The notes: generated by a model not told the origin, from the letters alone. Positions 1 through 7,614 are shown, numbered from the stretch's first letter. The stretch: 11,669 bases of DNA from Verrucomicrobiaceae bacterium (GCA_021151605.1 JAGKWZ010000363.1:1-11669); one strand, 5' to 3'. A program made the numbers and translations.

Positions 1-45
1 GTCACCGAACTCACCGCGAAGCTGGATGCCTGGTGGAAGCCGTGA
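1..45 (+). CDS. C-terminal end of an unidentified protein (partial)
   Basis: Frame 1 is open from the first base and ends at a TGA at 43-45. The last residues read KLDAWWKP before the stop. Only 14 residues are visible, so the family cannot be assigned. Several sulfatases of PVC bacteria end in a similar helix with a Leu-Asp-Ala-Trp pattern, so a sulfatase is one possibility, but this is a weak guess. The 49-residue ORF that follows starts 21 bp downstream on the same strand. Confidence 0.4.
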   Translation, partial: VTELTAKLDAWWKP

Positions 46-66
46 CCCTTTCGCTCATCCTCTGCT

Positions 67-216
67 ATGAGCCCCCAGGGCATCCAGCTTCCTGATACCA
101 TCCGCCAGCGCGCCTACGTCCGCCGCCGCGCCGCGCCAGGCAGCGCTCGGCAGATGCTCGAAATCCTGGAGATGGCTCCGAAGGTCGAGCCAGAGGGGCG
201 GGACTGGATTGGCTGA
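67..216 (+). CDS. hypothetical small protein, 49 aa
   Basis: An ATG at 67 opens a 49-residue frame ending in TGA at 214-216. It is rich in arginine around residues 14-23 (RQRAYVRRR) and ends in an acidic, amphipathic segment (MLEILEMAPKVEPEG). No Shine-Dalgarno sequence is visible; the stretch before the ATG is pyrimidine-rich. The size and the basic-then-acidic layout would suit a small antitoxin-like or regulatory protein, but no toxin partner follows and no fold is recognised. It may also be a chance frame or the remnant of a decayed gene. Confidence 0.25.
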   Translation: MSPQGIQLPDTIRQRAYVRRRAAPGSARQMLEILEMAPKVEPEGRDWIG

Positions 217-266
217 AAACGACGGAGCTCATTGCATGTCCTCACACCGTCCTTTTCATCGACGCG

Positions 267-554
267 GTGCTCCTGCTGGACCGGGGGGCGGAGGTTTCGA
301 TCCTTCCCATCTCAGGCCGAGCCTCCGGCAGTGATCAGGTGATTGAGGCGAGTCTGCTCGATGCCGGAGAAAAGGCATCCGAACTCGGACTGCTGCGCAC
401 CGTGGCCTCCGGTCTCGGCATCGTGTGGGGTCGCGATGATCTCGGTGCCTGGGCCATGGTGCCGAACGAGGAGGGCATAAGCAGGGATATTTTGTGGAGT
501 AGCAGGCTGGATAATCACACGAAAAAGCGTCCAATGATGCCATGTCTCCTTTGA
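267..554 (+). CDS. hypothetical protein, 95 aa
   Basis: This plus-strand frame can start at GTG 267. It is open further upstream without a better start, and it ends in TGA at 552-554. The third codon positions are GC-rich in the middle of the frame, which is compatible with real coding. The centre reads like a folded segment (VASGLGIVWGRDDLGAW). No family is recognised. The main support is the junction with the next gene: the stop TGA shares its final A with an ATG at 554 (TGATG), an arrangement typical of translational coupling. Overlapping frames on the opposite strand have the low-complexity Ser/Arg-rich look of shadows. The gene may be a truncated remnant, because no strong start is visible. 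Confidence 0.35.
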   Translation: MLLLDRGAEVSILPISGRASGSDQVIEASLLDAGEKASELGLLRTVASGLGIVWGRDDLGAWAMVPNEEGISRDILWSSRLDNHTKKRPMMPCLL

Positions 555-1033
555 TGGCCCCCATCGTGTTGATTGTCCTGCTTGGGACCATTGGCTTCTT
601 TGTTGCCCTGATAGCCAGGAAACGAGGCTGTGCCCTGAAGCTGCTCGCGTGTCCGTTGCTGGTTCTATTGTGGCTGTTGAGCGCCAGCATTGCCCCGAAT
701 GCGCAGACTGAATGTGAGAGGCCGTTCGGTCAGCAAGTGAGGCAGAATGCGAAGCAACTACAGAGCTTGAAGCCATTCGGTATGGATGGGTTCTTGTTGT
801 CGTTCCAGATCTCTCGGAATGACTTCTACAAGCAGATCGCGCCATCCTTGTCTCCTCAATTGCTGGGTGGCATCCACTTTTTCGGCGGTGGTAAACGGGC
901 TGACTCATGGCCTCAGGAGCTGGAAACCATGAATGAGTGCTTACGACGAGACGTGGGCGAGGATCCACTCCTGGTCCATTATGATGAAGGCTCTCAGACA
1001 GTGTATGCTTCGTTCATCTACTGGGGATGGTAG
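554..1033 (+). CDS. hypothetical small membrane-anchored protein, 159 aa
   Basis: Two hydrophobic segments lie near the N-terminus, at about residues 4-20 (IVLIVLLGTIGFFVALI) and 29-47 (KLLACPLLVLLWLLSAS), separated by a short basic stretch (ARKRG). A soluble region of about 110 residues follows, ending in an aromatic tail (YASFIYWGW). The likely topology is two membrane helices with the soluble domain on the far side, or a signal-anchor type protein; the family is not recognised. I chose ATG 554 because it overlaps the stop of the preceding ORF; an in-frame ATG at 542 would add four residues. The stop at 1031-1033 lies 5 bp from the stop of the convergent clpB gene. Base composition is less GC-rich than in clpB, so horizontal transfer is possible but not shown. 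Confidence 0.6.
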   Translation: MAPIVLIVLLGTIGFFVALIARKRGCALKLLACPLLVLLWLLSASIAPNAQTECERPFGQQVRQNAKQLQSLKPFGMDGFLLSFQISRNDFYKQIAPSLSPQLLGGIHFFGGGKRADSWPQELETMNECLRRDVGEDPLLVHYDEGSQTVYASFIYWGW

Positions 1034-1038
1034 TCTAA

Positions 1039-3624
1039 TCACTTCTTCTCAAACACCGGCTTGCCGCCTTTCATTACCGCTGTGATGTGATCGCCGTCTT
1101 TGAAGCCGCCTTCGAGGACAGCGAGGCTGAGCGGATCGAGGAGGTGCTTTTGGATGGCGCGTTTGAGGGGTCTCGCGCCAAAGACGGGATCGAAACCGGC
1201 GTCGGCGAGGTAGCGGGTGGTGTCGTCGGTGACGGTGAGGTGGATGTTCTGCTTCGCGAGGCGGTCGATGACTCGCTGGAGCTGGATTTTGACGATCTGG
1301 TCGAGCTGCGTGGCGTCGAGGCGGTCGAAGATGACGATCTCGTCGATGCGGTTGAGGAACTCGGGGCGGAAGAACTGCTTCAGGCTGTCGCGCACCAAGG
1401 CGTCGCGTTGCTCGGCGTTGGACACGTCTTGAATGGCGTTGCTGCCGATGTTGCTGGTCATGATGAGGACCGTGTTCTTGAAATCGACCGTGCGGCCCTG
1501 GCCGTCGGTGATGCGGCCGTCATCGAGCACCTGGAGGAGGGTGTTGAAGACATCCGGGTGCGCTTTTTCGACCTCGTCGAACAAGACGACGCTGTAAGGG
1601 CGACGGCGCACGGCCTCGCTGAGCTGACCACCTTCTTCATAGCCGACGTAGCCGGGAGGCGCTCCGATGAGGCGGCTGACGCTGTGCTTCTCCATGTATT
1701 CGCTCATGTCGATGCGCGTCATGGCGCTGTCGTCGTCGAAGAGGAACTCGGCGAGCGCTTTGCAAAGCTCCGTCTTGCCGACGCCGGTAGGGCCGAGGAA
1801 GAGGAAGCTCCCAATCGGGCGGTTCTCATCCTGAATGCCCGCACGCGCACGGCGTACGGCATTGCTGACGGCGGTGATGGCGTCCTTTTGGCCAATGACT
1901 CGCTTGCCGAGGCGTTCCTCCATCTTCACGAGCTTCGAGCGTTCGCCCTCTTGCAGGCGTGAGACGGGAATGCCGGTCCAGTTCGCCACGACGCGGGCGA
2001 TGTCTTCTTCGGTGACTTCTTCACGCAGCAAGGTGTGCGCGGCGCGAGGTTCTTTGTTTTCTGTGGACGAGGCGGCGAGTTTCTTTTCGAGATCAGGGAT
2101 GAGGCCGTATTGAATCTCACCGGCACGACCGAAGTCGCCACGGCGCTGCGCCTGCTCCTGCTCGGTGCGGAGGCGTTCGAGTTCCTCTTTCATCTTGCGA
2201 CCGACCTGCACGGATTCCTTTTCCTTCATCCACTGCGCTTTCAGCGCGGAGGACTTCTCTTTGAGATCGGCAATCTCGCGCTCGAGTTTTTCGAGGCGGG
2301 CTTTGGAAGCGGCATCTTTTTCCTTCTTGAGGGCTTGGCGCTCCATTTCGTCCTGCATGATCTCGCGCTCGATCACGTCGATTTCGGTCGGCATGGAGTC
2401 GAGTTCGATCTTGATGCGGCTGGCGGCTTCATCGACGAGGTCGATGGCTTTGTCCGGCAGGAAGCGGTCGGTGATGTAGCGATTGCTCAGTGTGGCGGCA
2501 GCAATGATGGCGTTGTCTTGAATGCGCACGCCGTGGTGGACTTCGTAGCGTTCTTTGAGGCCACGCAGGATGGCGATGGTGTCCTCGACGCTTGGCTCAC
2601 CGACTTTCACCGGCTGGAAGCGACGCTCCAGCGCGGGGTCTTTCTCGATGTGCTTGCGATACTCATCCAGCGTGGTCGCGCCGATGCAGCGCAACTCTCC
2701 GCGAGCCAGCTGCGGCTTCAAAAGATTACCCGCATCCATCGCGCCCTCGCCTTTGCCAGCGCCGACGATGGTGTGGAGTTCGTCGATGAAGAGAATGATC
2801 TCGCCCTCGCTGCTGGTGACCTCTTTGAGGAAGGCTTTGAGGCGTTCTTCGAACTCACCACGGAACTTCGCCCCGGCCATCATGCCGCCGAGGTCCATGC
2901 TGATGAGCTTCTTGCCCTTCAGCGAATCCGGCACGTCACCCGCAACGATGCGTCGTGCGAGACCTTCCGCGATGGCCGTCTTGCCCACGCCAGGCTCACC
3001 GATTAGCACGGGATTGTTCTTCGTGCGGCGGCTGAGCACCTGCATGACGCGGCGAATTTCCTCATCGCGTCCGATCACGGGGTCGATCTTGCCCGCCTTG
3101 GCGCGGGCGGTGAGATCGGTGCCGTATTTCTCCAGCGTCTGGTATTTGCCCTCGGGGTCTTGATCCACCACACGCTGTGAACCACGCACAGCGGCGAGGG
3201 CCTTCGAAACGGTGTCGTAGGTCAGCCCAGCCTGCTTCAGCACATCGGACAGCTCCGTCTTCGTTTTGAAGAGCGCCAAGAGAATGTGCTCGACGCTCAG
3301 ATACTCGTCCTTGAGCTTCTTCTGCTCGTCCTCGGCCTTCGTCATGAGTTCACGGAACTCATTCGAGAGATACAGCCCACCCGAGCCGCCGCTGACCTTC
3401 GGCAGCTTGGTGAGCACAGCTTCGACGCTGCTCTTCAAGCTCTGCGCTGCTGAAGGATTGACCGCAGCCTTTTCAAACAGCGGCGTGGCGATGCCGCCCT
3501 CCTGTTCGAGCAGGGCGGTGAGGAGATGCACGGGCTTCAATTCCTGCTGCCCGTGCCGTGTGGCGAGGGATTGAGCGGCATTGAAGGCCTCTTGAAGCTT
3601 AACGGTAAATTTATCGGGGGACAT
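1039..3624 (-). CDS. clpB: ATP-dependent chaperone ClpB, 861 aa
   Basis: ClpB is the cytoplasmic Hsp100 disaggregase, which works with DnaK/DnaJ to thread aggregated proteins through a hexameric ring. All parts of the family are visible. An N-terminal Clp repeat domain spans about residues 1-145. The first AAA domain has Walker A GEPGVGKT at 209-216 and Walker B LFIDE ending at 282. A charged coiled-coil M domain lies at about 400-525, which separates ClpB from ClpA and ClpC. The second AAA domain has Walker A GPTGVGKT at 611-618, Walker B LFDE at 681-684 and sensor-2 GARPLKR at 816-822. The length of 861 residues matches the family. I chose ATG 3624 because MSPDKFTVKLQEAF aligns with the usual ClpB start; a GTG at 3696 would add 24 atypical basic residues. 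No Shine-Dalgarno is present; the leader is A/C-rich. Confidence 0.97.
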   Translation of the reverse strand: MSPDKFTVKLQEAFNAAQSLATRHGQQELKPVHLLTALLEQEGGIATPLFEKAAVNPSAAQSLKSSVEAVLTKLPKVSGGSGGLYLSNEFRELMTKAEDEQKKLKDEYLSVEHILLALFKTKTELSDVLKQAGLTYDTVSKALAAVRGSQRVVDQDPEGKYQTLEKYGTDLTARAKAGKIDPVIGRDEEIRRVMQVLSRRTKNNPVLIGEPGVGKTAIAEGLARRIVAGDVPDSLKGKKLISMDLGGMMAGAKFRGEFEERLKAFLKEVTSSEGEIILFIDELHTIVGAGKGEGAMDAGNLLKPQLARGELRCIGATTLDEYRKHIEKDPALERRFQPVKVGEPSVEDTIAILRGLKERYEVHHGVRIQDNAIIAAATLSNRYITDRFLPDKAIDLVDEAASRIKIELDSMPTEIDVIEREIMQDEMERQALKKEKDAASKARLEKLEREIADLKEKSSALKAQWMKEKESVQVGRKMKEELERLRTEQEQAQRRGDFGRAGEIQYGLIPDLEKKLAASSTENKEPRAAHTLLREEVTEEDIARVVANWTGIPVSRLQEGERSKLVKMEERLGKRVIGQKDAITAVSNAVRRARAGIQDENRPIGSFLFLGPTGVGKTELCKALAEFLFDDDSAMTRIDMSEYMEKHSVSRLIGAPPGYVGYEEGGQLSEAVRRRPYSVVLFDEVEKAHPDVFNTLLQVLDDGRITDGQGRTVDFKNTVLIMTSNIGSNAIQDVSNAEQRDALVRDSLKQFFRPEFLNRIDEIVIFDRLDATQLDQIVKIQLQRVIDRLAKQNIHLTVTDDTTRYLADAGFDPVFGARPLKRAIQKHLLDPLSLAVLEGGFKDGDHITAVMKGGKPVFEKK

Positions 3625-3640
3625 GGTTGGTTGGGGTTGG
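3625..3640 (+). promoter_or_regulatory. candidate two-tetrad G-quadruplex motif at the clpB start
   Basis: The plus strand reads GGTTGGTTGGGGTTGG directly next to the clpB ATG. It has four G tracts with TT loops, an architecture very close to known two-layer G-quadruplex formers of the GGTTGG-loop-GGTTGG type. The mRNA carries the C-rich complement, so the clpB leader just before AUG is made only of A and C and has no Shine-Dalgarno. Whether the structure forms or affects clpB expression is inference. Confidence 0.4.
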
Positions 3641-3669
3641 TTGTTTGTCCGATGCTTACGCTTTGACTG

Positions 3670-3682
3670 TGCCAGCATGGCA
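3670..3682. promoter_or_regulatory. candidate operator palindrome upstream of clpB
   Basis: The sequence TGCCAGCATGGCA is a perfect 5-bp inverted repeat around a 3-bp centre, 46-58 bp before the clpB ATG. Short palindromes at this distance can be operators, but one of this length can occur by chance and no known regulator is matched. Confidence 0.2.
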
Positions 3683-3716
3683 TCACGTCGCGCCACACCT
3701 TAATTGGCAAGGGTTT

Positions 3717-3763
3717 GGCGCGTATTACCACTGCGATCTGAAGTCATTAACTAGGCGCGTATT
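3717..3763. repeat. 10-bp direct repeat in the clpB upstream region
   Basis: GGCGCGTATT occurs at 3717-3726 and again at 3754-3763, 37 bp apart start to start. Both copies are followed within a few bases by ACCA or CACCA. A second shared word, ATTGGCA, occurs at 3703-3709 and 3761-3767. The spacing is about 3.5 helical turns. The repeats could be protein-binding sites for clpB control or traces of a local duplication. Confidence 0.35.
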
Positions 3764-3925
3764 GGCACCAAAGAGGCGTGCAACTGTGCCGGATCGTCTC
3801 AACAAGGCACTCGTTTGCCTCAAGTTAGAAGCTCAGGACTGCCCCAGAATGACACCGTAATCGGAATCGGCTTCCACCGTTACGAAAGTCGATCAAACAA
3901 AAAAGGAATCAGGCAGGATATAGCC

Positions 3926-5431
3926 CTATTGCAGACTTTTGCCTTTCGTCTCTGGAGCAAACCAGATGAGCACCATACCGACGAGGTAGATGCAGGAGAG
4001 AACAGAGAAGGCATTGGCCTCTACTTCGAGCTGCATGAGGCGCCGGGCCTCTCCCTCAAGGGCCGTGACTTTGGCAGAACCAAACAGGCTCATGAGATTC
4101 ACGAACTGTAGGGAGCCGATGGCGGCGATGAGGCGTCCAAAATTGAAGCAGAAACCCTGCCCTGTAGCCCGGACGCTGGTGGGGAAGAGTTCCGGGAAAT
4201 AGAGTGGGAAGAATCCGTAGAATGAGGCAGTGAGACCACCGATAAGGAAGGCGCTGGTCATCAGCCAGAAAGGCATGCCAGAGCCGGTGTAGGAGTGGTT
4301 GGTCTGAAAGAAGACAAAAGCAGAACTCAACGCCAGCACGCAGAGAAGGAAGTAGGTCAGCCGACGTCCTAGCTTGTCTGCCACCAGTGGCGTGATCAAT
4401 GTCACGAGGATGGCACCCAGAGCCGTGGCGATCACGACGTATTCGATGATGTTCGACTTCGTGCCATCCGGGGAAAGGAAGGAGGCCCACTTCGCAGCCT
4501 GCTGGGCCGAGCCCCACGTTCCCATGAGCGCCACCGCAGCGAGTCCAGCGCCGATCAGCAGGCTCTTCATGATGAAAGCACGCTCATCACTCTGCACACT
4601 GCCGCCTGCCTGGGCCCGCGTCATGTAGCGGCGGACCGGAAGCAGGTAACCCCACAAGGCGATGGCGAGACCGACGAGTGTCACGGGAAGGGCGACAGCG
4701 TTGCCCACCTTTTCCAGCACCTGAGGCGTCCAGACGGTAATGATACCAAGAGCTGCAACCGCAGCGGCCAAAACTCCAAGCAGATCCTTAGTGGCCCAGT
4801 GTGAGGTGCTTCCAGACTTTTTCTCAGCCTCCCACTTATGAGATTCTGGAACAAAGATGAGGATGAAGAAATTGATCAATGCCGGCGCGGCACCACTGAC
4901 AGCAAGCAGGCGCCAGCCACGATTGTGGAGCAGATAGTCAGCAGTCTCCTGACTGATGCCCACGCTGCTGATCCAGTGAGTGATGGTTTCCAGACTGGCA
5001 TTTAGATACAGGCTGAGCACACCCGTCAGCAGGAAGCCGACATTGGACGCCGCACCGATCATGCCGGCGATCCACGCGCGGTTCTTGCCACCCCAGATTT
5101 CATTCACCAGAGCTACCCCGAGCGCCCACTCACCACCCATGCCGAGCGAGGCGACAAAGCGCAGCGCGGCAAACTGCCAGGCTTCCGTGACAAAGGCACA
5201 CAGCCCGGTGAAGATGGCAAAGGTGAAGATGGCGAGCGCCATGGCCTTTACCCGCCCGAGCTTGTCGCCCAGCCAGCCAAAGAGAACTCCACCCGTCGCA
5301 GCGCCCACCAGGAAGATGGCGATGATCACCGTGAACCACTGGCCCTGCACAGCGGCAGTCGAGTCAGGCAACATGTCCTGGAGAGCAGGCTTGCCGATCA
5401 GCGGGAACAATCCCATTTCCATTTGCCACAT
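3926..5431 (-). CDS. MFS transporter, apparently missing its first membrane helix, 501 aa
   Basis: This is an inner-membrane carrier of the sugar/organic-acid-like major facilitator type; the substrate is unknown. Motif A, GWLGDKLGR, is at 52-60 after the first visible helix, and a second motif A copy (ADKLGRR) is at 351-357. PESHKW at 195-200 follows helix 6, and the C-terminus ends in PETKGKSL. About 13 hydrophobic helices are visible, two of them (about 215-235 and 246-265) inserted in the central loop. The N-terminus begins in MEMGLFPLIGKPAL, which in relatives follows the first helix (usually ...FDGYEMGLF), so that helix is missing. An in-frame GTG at 5482 would add only a basic, non-hydrophobic stretch overlapping the divergent M3 gene; a stop at 5489-5491 closes the frame. 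Starts at 5422 and 5416 are also possible. The gene may be a 5'-truncated pseudogene. Confidence 0.8.
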   Translation of the reverse strand: MWQMEMGLFPLIGKPALQDMLPDSTAAVQGQWFTVIIAIFLVGAATGGVLFGWLGDKLGRVKAMALAIFTFAIFTGLCAFVTEAWQFAALRFVASLGMGGEWALGVALVNEIWGGKNRAWIAGMIGAASNVGFLLTGVLSLYLNASLETITHWISSVGISQETADYLLHNRGWRLLAVSGAAPALINFFILIFVPESHKWEAEKKSGSTSHWATKDLLGVLAAAVAALGIITVWTPQVLEKVGNAVALPVTLVGLAIALWGYLLPVRRYMTRAQAGGSVQSDERAFIMKSLLIGAGLAAVALMGTWGSAQQAAKWASFLSPDGTKSNIIEYVVIATALGAILVTLITPLVADKLGRRLTYFLLCVLALSSAFVFFQTNHSYTGSGMPFWLMTSAFLIGGLTASFYGFFPLYFPELFPTSVRATGQGFCFNFGRLIAAIGSLQFVNLMSLFGSAKVTALEGEARRLMQLEVEANAFSVLSCIYLVGMVLIWFAPETKGKSLQ

Positions 5432-5472
5432 GCGCTGCCACCGCCATACTCCGCGCCCGCCCCCCCTAACCC
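5432..5472. other. 41-bp C-rich junction between divergent MFS and M3 genes
   Basis: Only 41 bp separate the two divergent starts as called here. The stretch is C-rich with a run of seven C at 5460-5466. Neither strand shows a -35/-10 pair or a Shine-Dalgarno. It is too short for two ordinary promoters, and it coincides with the point where the transporter loses homology to its family, so it may be a rearrangement junction. Confidence 0.4.
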
Positions 5473-7587
5473 ATGGCCTCACCTTTCCTCACGCAGGATT
5501 TCCATATCCGTTGGTCCACGCTCGATCCAAGCCACATCCAGGCAGACATCACGCAGTCCCTCCAGGATGCTGAAGCAGCCATCAATCGCGTCAGCGAACA
5601 GGACCGCGGCAAAATGAACTTCGACACCGTGGTACTCGCGCTCGATGAAGCCACGCGTGCACTAAATGAAAGCTGGGGACTCGTGACGCACCTCGACTCG
5701 TTGTGCAATTCGCCCGCTCTTCGCGAAGCCCATAACGCCATGCTTCCGCAGGTCAGCTCCTTCTTTGCCAAAATCCCGCTCAATGATGACCTCTGGGATT
5801 TACTGGAGACTTACAGCAAGACTGAGGAAGCGCGAGATCTGCCCCCGGTGAAGAAGCGCGCACTCAATGAGACGATGGAAAGCTTCCGCCAGGCTGGTGC
5901 TGATCTGCCGCCGGACAAAAAGAAGCGCCTCGAAGAACTCGAATCCGAGCTCTCCCAGGCCACGCAGAAGTACTCCGAAAATGTACTCGACTCCACGAAC
6001 GCCTGGGAACTCATCATCACCGATCCCGAGCGTCTCAATGGCCTGCCGCAAAGTGCCATTGATGCCGCCAAAGCTGATGCTGCCGCAAAGGGACTCGGCA
6101 CAGATGAAGCACCGCAGTATCGCTTCACGCTGAAGGCTCCCTCCATGATCCCGGTCATGGAATATGCCGACGACGAAAGCCTACGCCGCGCCGTTTGGGA
6201 AGGGACCACGGGTATTGGCCGTGGCGAAAAACATGACAACACCGACTTCGTCTGGAAGATCCTCCGTCTCCGCCATGAGAAGGCTCAGCTCCTTGGTAAA
6301 AAGGACTTCGCCGATCTCGTGCTTCAGCAACGCATGGCGAAGAATGGCGCGAACGCGCTCGCCTTCACTGAGAACTTGCACGCCAAAATCGCCTCGGCAT
6401 TCCAGCGCGAGACCATCCAGCTTCAGGAGTTCAAAGCCGATACCGTCGGCCAAACAGCGGATCTTCTTCAGCCCTGGGAAGTCGCCTTTTGGTCGGAAAA
6501 GCAGCGAAAGTCCGAGTACGACTTCGATGAAGAGGAACTGCGCCCATACTTCCCACTCGATCGCGTCTTGAAAGGCATGTTCGATCTCGCGGAGAAGGTC
6601 TTCGATCTCCGCATCACGCCGCGTCAGGTCATCCATGTGCCTGTCGGCGAACCCAGCACCGCCAGCACACGCCCCACGCAGGACGGCCCTGTCGAGGTCT
6701 GGCATCCAGAAGTGAAATTCTATGAAGTGTACAACGAGAAGGATGTCCACATCGGCTCCTTCTACACCGACTGGCACCCACGCGACTCCAAGCGGGGTGG
6801 AGCATGGATGAACTACCTCCGCATGGGTGTGCCGCCTTATGGTGAGCGCGACCGCCGCGTGCATCTCGGCCTCATTTGCGGCAACATGACCCCGCCCGTG
6901 GATGGTAAGCCAGCGCTTCTGACCCATGACGAAGTCTGTACCGTCTTCCACGAGTTCGGCCACCTGCTGCATCAGCTCTGTGGCAATGTCGAAATCCCCT
7001 CACTCAATGGCGTCAGCGTCTATTGGGACTTCGTCGAGCTGCCCTCGCAGATCATGGAGAACTTCTGCTGGGAGCGCGAGAGCCTGGACCTCTTTGCCCG
7101 TCATCACGAGACGGGTGACGCCATCCCCGCGAAGCTCTTCAAGAAAGTCATCGCCGCCAAAAACTACCGCAGTGCCAGCGACATCATGCGCCAGCTCAGC
7201 TTTGGCAAACTCGACCTCGAATTCCACATCCGCCACGCCACCACCGAGGGCGCGGATTTGGATCAGCTCAGCCGTCAGATCGTCAGTGAGTACCTCATGC
7301 CGTTGAAGACGGAGAACCCATCCATGGCCCGCCGCTTCGGTCATCTCTTCAGCAGTCCCGTGGGCTATGCAGCTGGCTACTACAGCTACAAATGGGCCGA
7401 AGTGCTGGATGCCGACGCCTTCACCCGTTTCCAAAAAGAAGGCGTCCTGAGCAACAAGGTGGGCCGCGAGTTTCGCGACAAAATCCTCAGCAAAGGAAAC
7501 AGCGAAGATCCAGCCAAGCTCTTCCGCGACTTCATGGGTCGCGATCCTGATCCGGCTGCACTGCTCGTGCGTGCCGGGCTGGCATGA
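5473..7587 (+). CDS. M3 family zinc oligopeptidase (oligopeptidase A / PrlC-like), 704 aa
   Basis: This is a cytoplasmic thimet-type metallopeptidase that cleaves short peptides, including products of ATP-dependent proteolysis and signal peptides in relatives. The zinc motif HEFGH is at 493-497, with both histidines and the catalytic E494. The third zinc ligand is E522 in FVELPSQIMENF, the usual M3A context. The C-terminal GYAAGYYSYKWAEVLDADAF (about 631-650) is the conserved substrate-side block, with tyrosines contributing to catalysis in relatives. A long helical N-terminal domain (about 30-200) is charged and free of membrane segments, and there is no signal peptide. Length fits the 670-710 residues usual for bacterial oligopeptidase A. 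The ATG at 5473 is the natural family start (MASPFLTQDF), though the preceding bases are pyrimidine-rich with no Shine-Dalgarno. It lies 119 bp upstream of the amidohydrolase gene. Confidence 0.95.
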   Translation: MASPFLTQDFHIRWSTLDPSHIQADITQSLQDAEAAINRVSEQDRGKMNFDTVVLALDEATRALNESWGLVTHLDSLCNSPALREAHNAMLPQVSSFFAKIPLNDDLWDLLETYSKTEEARDLPPVKKRALNETMESFRQAGADLPPDKKKRLEELESELSQATQKYSENVLDSTNAWELIITDPERLNGLPQSAIDAAKADAAAKGLGTDEAPQYRFTLKAPSMIPVMEYADDESLRRAVWEGTTGIGRGEKHDNTDFVWKILRLRHEKAQLLGKKDFADLVLQQRMAKNGANALAFTENLHAKIASAFQRETIQLQEFKADTVGQTADLLQPWEVAFWSEKQRKSEYDFDEEELRPYFPLDRVLKGMFDLAEKVFDLRITPRQVIHVPVGEPSTASTRPTQDGPVEVWHPEVKFYEVYNEKDVHIGSFYTDWHPRDSKRGGAWMNYLRMGVPPYGERDRRVHLGLICGNMTPPVDGKPALLTHDEVCTVFHEFGHLLHQLCGNVEIPSLNGVSVYWDFVELPSQIMENFCWERESLDLFARHHETGDAIPAKLFKKVIAAKNYRSASDIMRQLSFGKLDLEFHIRHATTEGADLDQLSRQIVSEYLMPLKTENPSMARRFGHLFSSPVGYAAGYYSYKWAEVLDADAFTRFQKEGVLSNKVGREFRDKILSKGNSEDPAKLFRDFMGRDPDPAALLVRAGLA

Positions 7588-7614
7588 GAAAAGCCCACCG
7601 ACATCATTTGCTGC

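Larger units (their letters stand above)
3625..3925. other. gene-free region upstream of clpB and downstream of the MFS gene
   Basis: This 301-bp stretch should hold the clpB promoter (minus strand) and the transporter's 3' end. No credible gene is seen; the frames that cross it are short and without features. No convincing sigma-70 or heat-shock promoter could be fixed: a TTGCCA-like box on the minus strand near 3705-3710 lacks a good -10 box. An imperfect hairpin (3856-3864 with 3877-3884) lies about 42 nt beyond the transporter stop but has no T run after it, so it is not called a terminator. No CIRCE-type inverted repeat (TTAGCACTC-N9-GAGTGCTAA) was seen. Confidence 0.5.

Noticed and set aside
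67..554. Toxin-antitoxin pair (49-residue antitoxin plus following toxin)
   Set aside because: The small ORF has a vaguely antitoxin-like tail, but the next frame shows no PIN, RelE or other toxin features.
312..968. Minus-strand frames opposite the unrecognised genes at 267-1033
   Set aside because: The product is Ser/His/Arg-rich low complexity with no hydrophobic or domain pattern, while the plus-strand frame gives clean membrane helices and a coupled start.
1087..1962. Long plus-strand open frame opposite clpB (291 codons)
   Set aside because: It mirrors the clpB reading frame, is composed of repetitive acidic and valine/alanine-rich sequence with no domain, and clpB is unmistakable on the other strand.
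2035..3006. Long plus-strand open frame opposite the ClpB AAA-1 and M domains (323 codons)
   Set aside because: It is a shadow of GC-rich coding on the other strand, with biased composition and no motif.
3856..3884. Imperfect hairpin downstream of the MFS gene as a terminator
   Set aside because: The stem has a bulge and a 12-nt loop, and no T run follows it on the minus strand.
6181..6972. Minus-strand open frame opposite the M3 peptidase (263 codons)
   Set aside because: The M3 enzyme with its HEFGH site is clear on the plus strand, and the antisense product has no recognisable features.
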